Source: Parvibaculaceae bacterium
GTDB lineage: Bacteria; Pseudomonadota; Alphaproteobacteria; Parvibaculales; Parvibaculaceae
NCBI GenBank assembly: GCA_029209985.1
Contig: JARGNZ010000012.1
Location: 1 to 64,000 of the forward strand
Direction: 5' to 3'
DNA: 64,000 nucleotides
Part shown: positions 26,381 through 35,006 of the stretch, one piece after another
Position numbering within the stretch: the first letter of the stretch is position 1
How the letters are laid out: every line of letters begins with the position of its first letter
Notes under the pieces: model-generated
What the model was told of the DNA's origin: nothing
What the model saw: only the letters and a program-made list of their open reading frames with translations
Database searches by the model: none
Position numbers and translations under genes: made by a program

Positions 26381-27712
26381 ATGTTGAAACCGGTCACACA
26401 AACGTATCAGCAAGACGAGTATTTGCCGGACCCGGCATATGCGCCTGCTTATAATCCGCCGGCCGATTTTGACCTGACAGATGCCCTGTCCTTTACCCAA
26501 GGCCAGCCCTTTGAGTTTTTTAAGCGTCTGCGCGACAACGCGCCTGTGGCTTGGGTTCCAATTCCAAAATTGGCAGGTTTTTGGGCCCTCAGTAAATACG
26601 AAGACGTCAAGCGCGTAGAGCTGGATCCTGAAACATTCTCCTCACAAGTCGGCGGTATTTTGCAGAGTTATGGGAAAGAAGGAACCGCGCGTCACGAAAA
26701 GCTGCACAGCGCGTCCCTCAATACACTCATTTGCCTTGACCGCCCCAACCACATTCAATTGCGTATGCAGCACCGTGGGTTTTTCACCCCTGCCTATATT
26801 GCAGAGTTGCAAAAGAAGGTCGCAGTGAAGGTCGATAGCTTGCTCGACGAAATGGAGGCCAAAGGCCCCGTTGTCGACATGGTTGAGATGTTTTCTTCGC
26901 AACTGCCGCTTTTCACCTTGTGTGAAATGCTGGGGATTGAAGAAAAGGACCGCGCCAAAGTTGTCCGCTGGATGCACTACCTCGAAGTCGTCGGCTATGT
27001 CATGGCTGAACGGGAATCCGGTGGTAAAGTGAACCCCATTTTCATTGCCAAATTGCTTTGGAACGTGCGTCAGATGTTTGCCTTTGGCAAAAAGCTGATG
27101 GAAGACCGCCGCAAGAACCCGCGCGATGATTTGATCTCTGCAATCGCCAAAGCAGAAGTGGAAGGCGAGCCTCTATCGCCGGAGTTTTTGGATGGATCAT
27201 GGTTGCTGATTATCTTTGCTGGTAATGACACCACCCGCAATACGCTGTCGGGTACAATGCGTCTGCTCACTCAGTTCCCAGACGAGAAACAAAAACTGTT
27301 AGACAATCCAGACCTCATGCCAAATATGGTGCATGAAGCCATTCGCATGGTCTCCCCGGTGATGTATATGCGCCGGACATTGACCAAAGACGTTGAGATG
27401 AGCGGTCAAAAAATGGCAGCGGGCGAAAAAGTTGTCATGTATTACGGAGCAGCTAACCGCGACCCCTCAATTTTTGAGAACCCAGATCAATTTCAGGTGG
27501 AACGCGAAAATGCCAGCAAACATATTGCGTTCGGCCTTGGCCCGCACGTGTGTTTGGGGCAACGGATTGCAATGATGCAGCTTGATACCGCCTATCGTAA
27601 AATTCTTGAGCGTTTCCCCAATGCCCGCTGGACCGGCAAACAAACCATGGCACCCAATAACTTCGTGCATGCGATCAGTCATTTGGAAGTGGACTTAGGT
27701 ACCGGCTCATAA
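26381..27712 (+). CDS. Cytochrome P450
   Basis: A 443-aa class I bacterial P450. AGNDTT (280-285) is the I-helix oxygen-activation motif, EAIR is the K-helix ExxR, and FGLGPHVCLG binds haem through C391. The N-terminus is hydrophilic, so the enzyme is soluble and would need a ferredoxin and reductase, neither encoded here. The overall pattern, including CLDRPNHIQLRM in the C-helix region and HAISHLEV near the end, is close to CYP families that oxidise sterols, terpenes or fatty acids. The alcohol dehydrogenase gene 59 bp downstream could oxidise the alcohol it makes. Confidence 0.92.
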   Translation: MLKPVTQTYQQDEYLPDPAYAPAYNPPADFDLTDALSFTQGQPFEFFKRLRDNAPVAWVPIPKLAGFWALSKYEDVKRVELDPETFSSQVGGILQSYGKEGTARHEKLHSASLNTLICLDRPNHIQLRMQHRGFFTPAYIAELQKKVAVKVDSLLDEMEAKGPVVDMVEMFSSQLPLFTLCEMLGIEEKDRAKVVRWMHYLEVVGYVMAERESGGKVNPIFIAKLLWNVRQMFAFGKKLMEDRRKNPRDDLISAIAKAEVEGEPLSPEFLDGSWLLIIFAGNDTTRNTLSGTMRLLTQFPDEKQKLLDNPDLMPNMVHEAIRMVSPVMYMRRTLTKDVEMSGQKMAAGEKVVMYYGAANRDPSIFENPDQFQVERENASKHIAFGLGPHVCLGQRIAMMQLDTAYRKILERFPNARWTGKQTMAPNNFVHAISHLEVDLGTGS

Positions 27713-27771
27713 GTAGTCTCCCTGCATGAAATCAAATTGATACATTGCAGATTGTTGCGGGGAATACTTAA

Positions 27772-28812
27772 ATGAAGGCATTATTGTACCAAGGCGCTGA
27801 AGACATTCAGTACGAAGATTTTGCAGATCCTGATCTGAAAGCCGACACCGACGTGCTTGTGAAGATGACGGCATGCGGTATTTGTGGAAGTGACTTGCAT
27901 ATTTATCAGGGGCATGGCTTTACCACTGATAAGGGCTACTGCGTTGGTCATGAGGCGATTGGCGAAGTAGCTGAAGTGGGTAAGGGCGTGCGGCGCTACA
28001 AGCCCGGCGATCAGGTGATGATATCGGCCGCAGCGGGGTGTGGCAATTGCCGGAATTGTCTCGGGGGGCATACCAATCAATGTACGTCGCCGGGCGGGGC
28101 AAGCTGCTATGGCTTGAGCCATGCACTGGAAGGCTGCCAGGCTGAAGGCATCGTTGTGCCAATGGCCGATTTTAATCTGGGGCATATTCCAGAAGGCGTC
28201 ACACCAGACCAAGCTTTATTGCTGACAGACAACCTGCCGACAGCACACCTGGCGTGTAAAAATGCTGACATTGCACCGGGAAAATCAGTTGCCGTTGTGG
28301 GTCTTGGCCCCATCGGTTTGATGGCCGTCGAGATTGCCTTCGCTTTGGGGGCGACGAAAGTATATGCGATTGATTTGGTAGAGCATCGACGCAATCAAGC
28401 CGCAGAACTGGGGGCCATTCCATTGGCGGCGGATGTCGCACGTCAAACCATTGAAGAAGACACCAAAGGCATGTTCTTACCCTGTGTTGTGGAATGTGTC
28501 GGCGCAGATGCCACCATCGATATGGCCATTAAGCTGGCAAGCCGGTGGGGCACGGTGTCAGCGATCGGTGTTAATCAGAATATGAACTTCAATTTCCCAA
28601 TGGCCCTTGCTTTTGCCAAAGGACTGACCTTCCGCATTGGAACTTGCTCAATACAATCTCACTGGGATGAATTGATTGAGCTTATTCGGGGCGGACGCCT
28701 AAAGCCGGAAGCATTCATTACAAATCGCATGGGCTTGTCTGAAGGGGCTGAGGCTTACAGACTTTTCAACAATAAGATCGACAACACCCTTAAAGTGGTG
28801 ATGACCCCGTAA
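27772..28812 (+). CDS. Zinc-dependent alcohol dehydrogenase, MDR family
   Basis: A 346-aa medium-chain dehydrogenase/reductase. C38 in GICGSDLH and H60-E61 in VGHEAIGEV are catalytic-zinc ligands; C90, C93, C96 and C104 bind structural zinc. VVGLGPIGLMAVE is the NAD(P)-binding Rossmann motif, with YAIDLVEHR after it (Asp at the strand end favours NAD). It follows the P450 gene on the same strand and probably shares its transcript, so oxidation of a P450-made alcohol is likely. The large inverted repeat right after the gene could be its terminator or a leader for the next gene. Confidence 0.9.
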   Translation: MKALLYQGAEDIQYEDFADPDLKADTDVLVKMTACGICGSDLHIYQGHGFTTDKGYCVGHEAIGEVAEVGKGVRRYKPGDQVMISAAAGCGNCRNCLGGHTNQCTSPGGASCYGLSHALEGCQAEGIVVPMADFNLGHIPEGVTPDQALLLTDNLPTAHLACKNADIAPGKSVAVVGLGPIGLMAVEIAFALGATKVYAIDLVEHRRNQAAELGAIPLAADVARQTIEEDTKGMFLPCVVECVGADATIDMAIKLASRWGTVSAIGVNQNMNFNFPMALAFAKGLTFRIGTCSIQSHWDELIELIRGGRLKPEAFITNRMGLSEGAEAYRLFNNKIDNTLKVVMTP

Positions 28813-28825
28813 ATGAAGATGATTT

Positions 28826-28898
28826 AGAGTTCCCTCGTTTTGATTGGCACTAACCAACGATCAAGCTTAGATCGTAATTGCAAGAACGAGGGAACTCT
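28826..28898 (+). promoter_or_regulatory. Large stem-loop with sequestered ribosome binding site before YhiN-type gene
   Basis: AGAGTTCCCTCGTT (28826-28839) pairs perfectly over 14 bp with AACGAGGGAACTCT (28885-28898). The 45-nt loop can hold TTGG/CCAA and CGATC/GATCG hairpins, giving a three-way junction. GAGGGA in the 3' arm (28888-28893) is the only purine-rich ribosome binding site candidate for the ATG at 28907 or 28913 and is buried in the stem. It may be the terminator of the alcohol dehydrogenase gene, though no T-run follows. Confidence 0.55.
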
Positions 28899-28906
28899 GC
28901 CACACC

Positions 28907-30142
28907 ATGCCTATGGCTATAGAAACCCAATCTTTTGCAGGCGCGCCGACCACTGTTTCCTATGACGTTCTCGTGTTGGGCGCGGGGGCGGCTGGGCTGA
29001 TGTGTGCGTGGGAGGCGGCCAAACGGGGTGCGCGGGTTCTGGTGCTCGATCATGCACAAAAGGCAGCCGGGAAGATTCGTATTTCTGGCGGGGGCCGGTG
29101 TAACTTCACTAATCTTGATGTCACGCCTAAAAATTTCCTGTCACAAAACCCACGTTTTTGCATCTCCGCCTTAAAACGGTTCACGTCTCAAGATTTTATA
29201 AATCGTGTGGCAGATGCGGGCATCGCCTATCACGAAAAAACTCTGGGGCAATTATTCTGTGATGACAGCGCCCAGAAAATCATCGATTTGCTTTTGTCGG
29301 GATGTGCGGCGGCAGGCGCGCAGGTGCAAACCAAAACTAAAATCATTGCTGTGAGCCAATCGGAAAGCGGTTTCTCCGTGAACACCGACCAGGGCGCATA
29401 TAAAAGTGCGCAGGTGGTGGTGGCAACCGGCGGGCCGTCGATCCCGAAAATGGGCTCAAGTGGGTTTGGCTATAAGCTGGCAGAACAATTTGGTTTGAAA
29501 ACCATTCCGCCCCGCGCGGGCTTGGTGCCCCTGACGTTTGAAGATGAGTTGTTGGCGCGCGCCAAGGAGCTGGCCGGTGTGTCGGTGGAGGCGGAAGTCG
29601 CCTGTGGGAAGGTAAAGTTTGCGGAAGGTCTGCTGTTTACGCATAGGGGATTAAGTGGGCCCTCGATCTTGCAAATTTCTTCCTATTGGACCGAAGGTGA
29701 TGCGTTGACCATCAACTTAGCGCCCGCAATGGATATGTTTGATGTTCTCCGGGAAAGCCGGAAAGAACACCCGAAACAAGACATCCGCACAACCTTGTCG
29801 CACCACTTGCCTCGTCGGCTAGTGGAAAGCATTTGCGAGGAAGTCTCTATTGAAGGCCGTTTGGCTGACTTGTCTGACAAACGACTACGCCATGTATCAG
29901 ATCGGATTAACCAGTGGCGCGTGATCCCCAAAGGCACAGAAGGCTACCGGACCGCAGAAGTAACCTTGGGGGGAGTTGATACCGCCGAGCTGTCCTCCAA
30001 AACATTTGAGGCCAAAAAAGTCCCCGGCCTTTACTTTATTGGCGAAGTTGTGGACGTGACTGGCCACCTTGGCGGGTTTAATTTTCAGTGGGCTTGGGCC
30101 TCTGGTTTTGCGGCGGGCCAAAGCCTACGCTGTGGCATATAG
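28907..30142 (+). CDS. YhiN/HI0933-type NAD(P)/FAD-dependent oxidoreductase
   Basis: A 411-aa flavoprotein of the HI0933/BaiN family. An N-terminal FAD motif (VLGAGAAGLMCAWEA) follows about 20 extra residues, then KIRISGGGRCNFTN, the family hallmark. LFTHRGLSGPSILQ and the C-terminal GEVVDVTGHLGGFNFQWAW complete the flavin site. Members reduce bile-acid intermediates (BaiN) or are uncharacterised. The protein is cytoplasmic and possibly translated from a structured leader. A more distant paralogue lies at 39795. Confidence 0.88.
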   Translation: MPMAIETQSFAGAPTTVSYDVLVLGAGAAGLMCAWEAAKRGARVLVLDHAQKAAGKIRISGGGRCNFTNLDVTPKNFLSQNPRFCISALKRFTSQDFINRVADAGIAYHEKTLGQLFCDDSAQKIIDLLLSGCAAAGAQVQTKTKIIAVSQSESGFSVNTDQGAYKSAQVVVATGGPSIPKMGSSGFGYKLAEQFGLKTIPPRAGLVPLTFEDELLARAKELAGVSVEAEVACGKVKFAEGLLFTHRGLSGPSILQISSYWTEGDALTINLAPAMDMFDVLRESRKEHPKQDIRTTLSHHLPRRLVESICEEVSIEGRLADLSDKRLRHVSDRINQWRVIPKGTEGYRTAEVTLGGVDTAELSSKTFEAKKVPGLYFIGEVVDVTGHLGGFNFQWAWASGFAAGQSLRCGI

Positions 30143-30403
30143 GTCAGATTCTGCCTTCACAGATCACCATATTCTTGCAATATCCACCCCTAATATTTGC
30201 CAATAGGGCGTGATTAGGCCGGACTTTACCGAAAAAACATCAGCGTTTCAGCCATATTCTCTTAATGCCACACCTTTGCATGGTCTATTGCAATATTGAT
30301 AGGTCGGACTGACAACTAATCAGCTTTATGGTGTCCCCAATGAAATTTAACGATAGAGCGCGCCTGTTCATTTAGGGAAAAAGGGCGGGCTGGGGTATGT
30401 AAT
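30143..30403. other. Promoter region of the second TonB receptor
   Basis: A 261-bp gap. TTGCAATAT occurs twice (30175 and 30288), the second inside TATTGCAATATTGATAG, which contains two short palindromes. No Fur-like site was found. It may hold an operator for an unknown regulator. Confidence 0.3.
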
Positions 30404-32863
30404 ATGACACCGACATTGAAGAACGCAGGGCTGGGCGCGAGCCTTCTCCTCCTCACGACAACGGGCACAAGTTTTGCCGCCGATGAGTTGGGAAACCAAG
30501 TAGAGCAAAGTCAGCCGGTACCTGAGGTTGTTCAATTAGAGCAAATTGATGTGGCCGAAGAGCGCGACCAAGCCGGCTTCTTGGAAAAGAAACCGAGTGA
30601 CTTGCTGTTTGGGTTCAAAAAACCTCTGTCGAAAACACCGCGCTCAGCAACCTTTGTGAGTGATGAAACCGTTGAGGCATTTGGGGCGACCACCGTCAAT
30701 GATTTGATCTCCTTGGCACCCGGCACATTCACAGCTTCTTTTTACGGAGTAGAAGGCGCCCTTAACATTCGCGGAACATTGGCGGAAACATATTTTCACG
30801 GCTTTAAGCGGATTGAAAACCGCGGCACCTACCAGACTCCCATTGGGGCCTCTTCGCGGATTGATATTTTACGCGGGCCACCAACAGCCAACACCGGTCC
30901 CGGTAAAGTGGGCGGCTATTTGAACCTAGAACCCAAAACAGCCAAGCTGAATGAAGAGGGTGGCTTCCTCGATGAAATCGTGGGCGAAGTCACCGGCACA
31001 TTCGGCTCGTATGACAAAACAAATGGCACCTTCCAAGTGGGCGTGCCTTTGACTGTGGGCAAAGCGGATGGCGGTGTTTATTTCTACGGCGAGATTGAAG
31101 ATTCTAGCAGCTATTACAGAGGCATCACACCTGAGCATCAATTGGTGCAGGTGACGTCAGATTTCGACGCCAACAATGGATGGACCTTCGGTGGTGGCGC
31201 GATGATTTATGCAGCCAAAGGCTATGTGCAAACGCCCGGTTGGAACCGTTTGACGCAAGACTTGATCGACAACGGTACCTATACGACCGGCCAAAACACA
31301 GGCCTTACCGACGCAAATGGGAATGGCTATCTTGATCGCTCCGAATTGCCAAACGATGGCGCAGGCTTGGAACTCACCTCTTACCCGCAATGTTTTGGGG
31401 GGTGCGATGTTGCGCCAGTTTACACCACGCTGGACACAGGCGTCGGCACGACAAACCTATCAACCCGCGATGTACACATCTCGGATGCCGATTATTCTGA
31501 TACGACCACTTTGACCTTATTTGGCGATGTGGTGCATGAGTCTGAAAACGGGTCTCAGCTTAAATTCCAAGGCTTTTTTGATTACCTCGATAATGAACGC
31601 TTTGTGAGCTACGGCTTCCCCGCAGATTATGAGGCGTTCACGGTAGAAGGGCGTGTCAGTTATCTCTTCGATGTGGCCGTTCCCGATGCCCCGATTACTT
31701 TGCGCAACAATATTGGCGTTTCAAACCGCTATTATGATGTGACTGCAAAAGAGTCATTTAATTATGGCGGCATTGCCATTGATCGTCGCGACATTGCAGC
31801 AGGGGCTTCTTCAACTGACATTTTGGGGTCTCCCTTCCAAGCAGGCAGCGGCTACACGTGGGACCTTGATCGCGATACGCAATGGAATGATCTTGGCGTG
31901 TTCGCCATGACTGATATTGAAGTCTATGACTTTGCAACCCTGACGCTGACAGGCCGGTATGATTGGTACTCAATCGACTCAACAGAGAATGGGGCCTTGT
32001 GTTTTTGTAGCGTCACAGAGGCATCTGATGAGAAAGGCGAATTTACGTATTCGGCCATGTTGATGTTTGACACTGGCATTGGCCTGCGTCCTTACATTAC
32101 TTACGCAGACACAGCCGCGATTGAATTTAGTCAGGCTGGCGAAGTCTCCCCAACTTTAATCGCGGATGATAATTGGATTTCTGAAGGCGACTTGATCGAA
32201 GTCGGTGTGAAGGTAAATCTCATTGATGGCATCTTGAGTGGGGGCGTGGCGGCCTACCGTCAGCACCGCACAAAACTGGGTCGGACCACGGTTAATAATA
32301 CAGTGGGCGAAGGGGTAGAAGTTGAGCTGACTTATCTGGCGACAGAAAACATGAGCTTCCGCCTTGCTGCGAACGCTCAGCAAACAAAGTTTGAAGATGG
32401 CTTTGATGATTTCTATTATTTCTCACCGTCTACCTTTGGGTTGAGCGGCACCAACAGCTACGGTGGGGCCTATGCGGGCTTCAAGTTCAGCGACCTCGTG
32501 GGCATTACCGGCAGCAACTATTATGCCGGTGCCATCGAAGACCGCCGCATTCCTGAAGTTGTCGCAAGCCTTTACGGCACTTATAAAAGCGATCCGACCG
32601 ATTGGGGTTTTTACGGCGGGACCGCTGGCGTCACATACGTGTCAGAGACCGCAGGCTTGGCAGAAAATCCGGTCACCTACCCAGATTATTATCTCGTCAA
32701 TGCGTCGGCATTTGCAGACCTGTACGACTGGAAAATTTCACTCAACGTCGACAACTTGTTTGATGAAACCTATTTCACCCCCGTCGCCGACCTCTACAGC
32801 GATGTTGCAGCCTTGCCCGGAAAAGGGCGTGAATGGCGCGTAACAATGGCTTACCGGTTTTAG
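30404..32863 (+). CDS. TonB-dependent receptor with an EF-hand-like loop
   Basis: An 819-aa outer-membrane receptor. The signal peptide is residues 1-25 (ends TSFAA), a TonB box-like QLEQIDVAE follows, then a plug with RSATFVSDETVEAFGATTVN, LNIRGT, IDILRGPPTANTG and GGYLNLEPKT, and a barrel ending in MAYRF. Residues 303-314 (DANGNGYLDRSE) form a canonical EF-hand calcium-binding loop inside a predicted external loop; four Cys lie at exposed positions. No Fur box was found upstream. It shares an operon with the MFS gene 8 nt downstream, so the pair may carry an organic substrate across both membranes rather than iron. Confidence 0.88.
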   Translation: MTPTLKNAGLGASLLLLTTTGTSFAADELGNQVEQSQPVPEVVQLEQIDVAEERDQAGFLEKKPSDLLFGFKKPLSKTPRSATFVSDETVEAFGATTVNDLISLAPGTFTASFYGVEGALNIRGTLAETYFHGFKRIENRGTYQTPIGASSRIDILRGPPTANTGPGKVGGYLNLEPKTAKLNEEGGFLDEIVGEVTGTFGSYDKTNGTFQVGVPLTVGKADGGVYFYGEIEDSSSYYRGITPEHQLVQVTSDFDANNGWTFGGGAMIYAAKGYVQTPGWNRLTQDLIDNGTYTTGQNTGLTDANGNGYLDRSELPNDGAGLELTSYPQCFGGCDVAPVYTTLDTGVGTTNLSTRDVHISDADYSDTTTLTLFGDVVHESENGSQLKFQGFFDYLDNERFVSYGFPADYEAFTVEGRVSYLFDVAVPDAPITLRNNIGVSNRYYDVTAKESFNYGGIAIDRRDIAAGASSTDILGSPFQAGSGYTWDLDRDTQWNDLGVFAMTDIEVYDFATLTLTGRYDWYSIDSTENGALCFCSVTEASDEKGEFTYSAMLMFDTGIGLRPYITYADTAAIEFSQAGEVSPTLIADDNWISEGDLIEVGVKVNLIDGILSGGVAAYRQHRTKLGRTTVNNTVGEGVEVELTYLATENMSFRLAANAQQTKFEDGFDDFYYFSPSTFGLSGTNSYGGAYAGFKFSDLVGITGSNYYAGAIEDRRIPEVVASLYGTYKSDPTDWGFYGGTAGVTYVSETAGLAENPVTYPDYYLVNASAFADLYDWKISLNVDNLFDETYFTPVADLYSDVAALPGKGREWRVTMAYRF

Positions 32864-32871
32864 GAGTTTTT

Positions 32872-34236
32872 ATGTCCGCGCACGCCAATGAGGCAGAAGC
32901 GACTGGGAAGGATTTGAACCAAGCACACAGCAAAATGCTGGGTGCTTGGTTGGTTCTTTCCGCCTTTAGTTTTATGTTCTTTCTTGTGACAGCCGCCACC
33001 TTCACTTCATTGGGGGTGGCGCTGCCTTATATGATTCAAGACCTTGGCTGGGATTGGGGCGTCGCAGGTGTCGGCTTTTCCATTCTCGGGATCGCATGCG
33101 GTGTGTCTGGCTATGTCCCCGCCTATTTGATCCGAAGGTGGGGTGTCTCCTCCACCATTGTGATCGGCAGTGTATTGCTCTCCGTTGGTTTCCTCAGTCT
33201 CTTTTCTATGGGTACCATCGCAGTTCCACTGGGTGGATCTGCATGGCATGTCAGTCCCCTCATGGCCTATTACCTTGGCTGTGCGCTGACAGGTGTGGGC
33301 TTTACACTGGTGGCCACGGTCCCCGGCACATATGTCATTGCGGGGTGTTTCGAACATCGATCCTTTGCTTTTGGCGTTTATTTTACGATGGGTGGATTGG
33401 GCGGCGTGGCCGGGCCCGCTCTGGTCTATTTCGCCGCTGATATTTTAGGGGATTGGCGTTGGCATTGGTTAGCCATGTTTGGCTTTACGGTGCTTGCGGC
33501 GGTGTTTTTGCTCGCAGTGCTGAACCGTGTGGCGATCAACAATGAGCATGACGACGAAGACGAAATCGACGCGGTGCCTGAACCTTCAAACCCGGCGGTG
33601 TATCGCACCCAAGAAACATGGACCGTGGCGCAAGCTATCCGCACACCGCAGTTTATGATTTTGTGTGCCGCCTATGTAGGCTTTCTCTTTATTGGGATTG
33701 CGGTGAACACTTTTTCTGTGGGGCACTTGCAAGAGCAAGGCGTGGCGATTGGTCTGGCGGCTTTGCTTTTATCAGGTGAAGCGTTGATTAATGCACTGTC
33801 GCGTGTTGCAGGCGGCCTGGTGGGTGAATTTGTTGAACCCAAACGGCTCTTGATAATGTCTTTGTTTGCGCTCGTGCTTGGCATGGTCGCATTGACCTAC
33901 GGCACATCGGTGCCGACATTGGTGGTTTACGCCATTGGTATTGGCATTGGCTATGGGGCCACATTTTTGGCCACGTCGGTTTTATTGTTGAACTACTTCG
34001 GCCATAAACCGTATCTTCAATTGTTCGCAATTATGAATTTGGCGGCAACAGTGGGGTCCTTGGCCCCTTTTGTTGGCGGCTTCATGCGGGAAGAAACGGG
34101 AAGCTTTGAAATGCCGTTCTTGCTGTTTACCCTCGTGCCGCTTCTTATCTTGTTGGCGGTTGCGCGTATGAAACCTCCTCAACTGCGCGGCGCCGAACAT
34201 GCGTCAGATTTATCACCCACGGCCAAGGCGTCTTGA
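32872..34236 (+). CDS. MFS transporter
   Basis: About 454 aa with 12 hydrophobic segments and a hydrophilic acidic loop in the middle (NNEHDDEDEIDAVPEP). GYVPAYLIRRWGV after TM2 is a weak form of the MFS motif A region. The pattern fits monocarboxylate or OFA-type carriers. The frame opens at 32833 inside the receptor gene; the ATG at 32872 has AGGAG at 32862-32866 and is the likely start. It probably moves across the inner membrane whatever the TonB receptor delivers to the periplasm. Confidence 0.85.
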   Translation: MSAHANEAEATGKDLNQAHSKMLGAWLVLSAFSFMFFLVTAATFTSLGVALPYMIQDLGWDWGVAGVGFSILGIACGVSGYVPAYLIRRWGVSSTIVIGSVLLSVGFLSLFSMGTIAVPLGGSAWHVSPLMAYYLGCALTGVGFTLVATVPGTYVIAGCFEHRSFAFGVYFTMGGLGGVAGPALVYFAADILGDWRWHWLAMFGFTVLAAVFLLAVLNRVAINNEHDDEDEIDAVPEPSNPAVYRTQETWTVAQAIRTPQFMILCAAYVGFLFIGIAVNTFSVGHLQEQGVAIGLAALLLSGEALINALSRVAGGLVGEFVEPKRLLIMSLFALVLGMVALTYGTSVPTLVVYAIGIGIGYGATFLATSVLLLNYFGHKPYLQLFAIMNLAATVGSLAPFVGGFMREETGSFEMPFLLFTLVPLLILLAVARMKPPQLRGAEHASDLSPTAKAS

Positions 34237-34270
34237 CCGACGTGTAGAGCCAAAAATAGTTGTAAAACTC

Positions 34271-34816
34271 ATGAGCACAGCACCTGCAAATAAAAAAAAT
34301 TCAACGACTGCAGCGTCGCCTTCTTCCCAGAGCGTTTCCTCCACAGATTGGCGGGCGGCAATGGGGAGTTTTGTGGCAGGGGTCACGATCGTCACCTGTG
34401 CCGATGAAAACGGTATATATGGCACCACCGTCTCTGCCTTTTCTTCTGTTTCCATGGAGCCACCACTTTTGTTGGTGTGTATGGATATCAACAGCCGGAC
34501 ATGTGGCCGGATAGAGAAAAGCCAAAAGTTTGCCGTGAATATGCTGGCGGAAAACCAAAAAGACCTAGCGTATCAATTTGCATCCAGCAAGATAGAGCAC
34601 CAATATGACGGTGTGCCCTATGAGCTGGGCCAGCTGGGCGCGCCTCTTTTAGAGGGGGCGACCTGCCAAATTGAATGCACATTGAATGATTCTGTAACGT
34701 CAGGGGATCACCAAATTCTTATTGGGGCGCCGTCTAACGTCAAAATCCTCTCGCATCTAGCGCCTCTGGTCTATGTCCGGGGTGGTTTCCACGGTTTAGG
34801 CGAAAAAATGCCCTAG
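34271..34816 (+). CDS. Flavin reductase-domain protein
   Basis: About 181 aa of the flavin reductase (HpaC/DIM6-NTAB) family. WRAAMGSFVAGVTIVTC, GTTVSAFSSVSMEPPLLLVC and KFAVNMLAENQKDLAYQFAS are the FMN-binding barrel motifs, and FHGL is the usual end. Such proteins feed reduced FMN or FAD to a two-component monooxygenase. No oxygenase component is adjacent, so the partner is unknown. The frame starts at 34199 inside the MFS gene; the ATG at 34271 is the better start though its ribosome binding site is weak. It is probably the third gene of the receptor-MFS operon. Confidence 0.82.
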   Translation: MSTAPANKKNSTTAASPSSQSVSSTDWRAAMGSFVAGVTIVTCADENGIYGTTVSAFSSVSMEPPLLLVCMDINSRTCGRIEKSQKFAVNMLAENQKDLAYQFASSKIEHQYDGVPYELGQLGAPLLEGATCQIECTLNDSVTSGDHQILIGAPSNVKILSHLAPLVYVRGGFHGLGEKMP

Positions 34817-35006
34817 AGTGGGGCCGTATCATCAACTTTACCGAATTTGCGGTTGCACTTTTTCCTGACATCGCGAAGCTGTATTCTTAGAATGTTAGTG
34901 CGTCTGCTTAGACTCCGTGCCAAGTAGACCTAAAGTGACACGCTGGGGCAGCTTTCGGGGGCTTATACGTGTCATTGGTAATCCTATGAGCGAGTTGAGG
35001 AAATTA

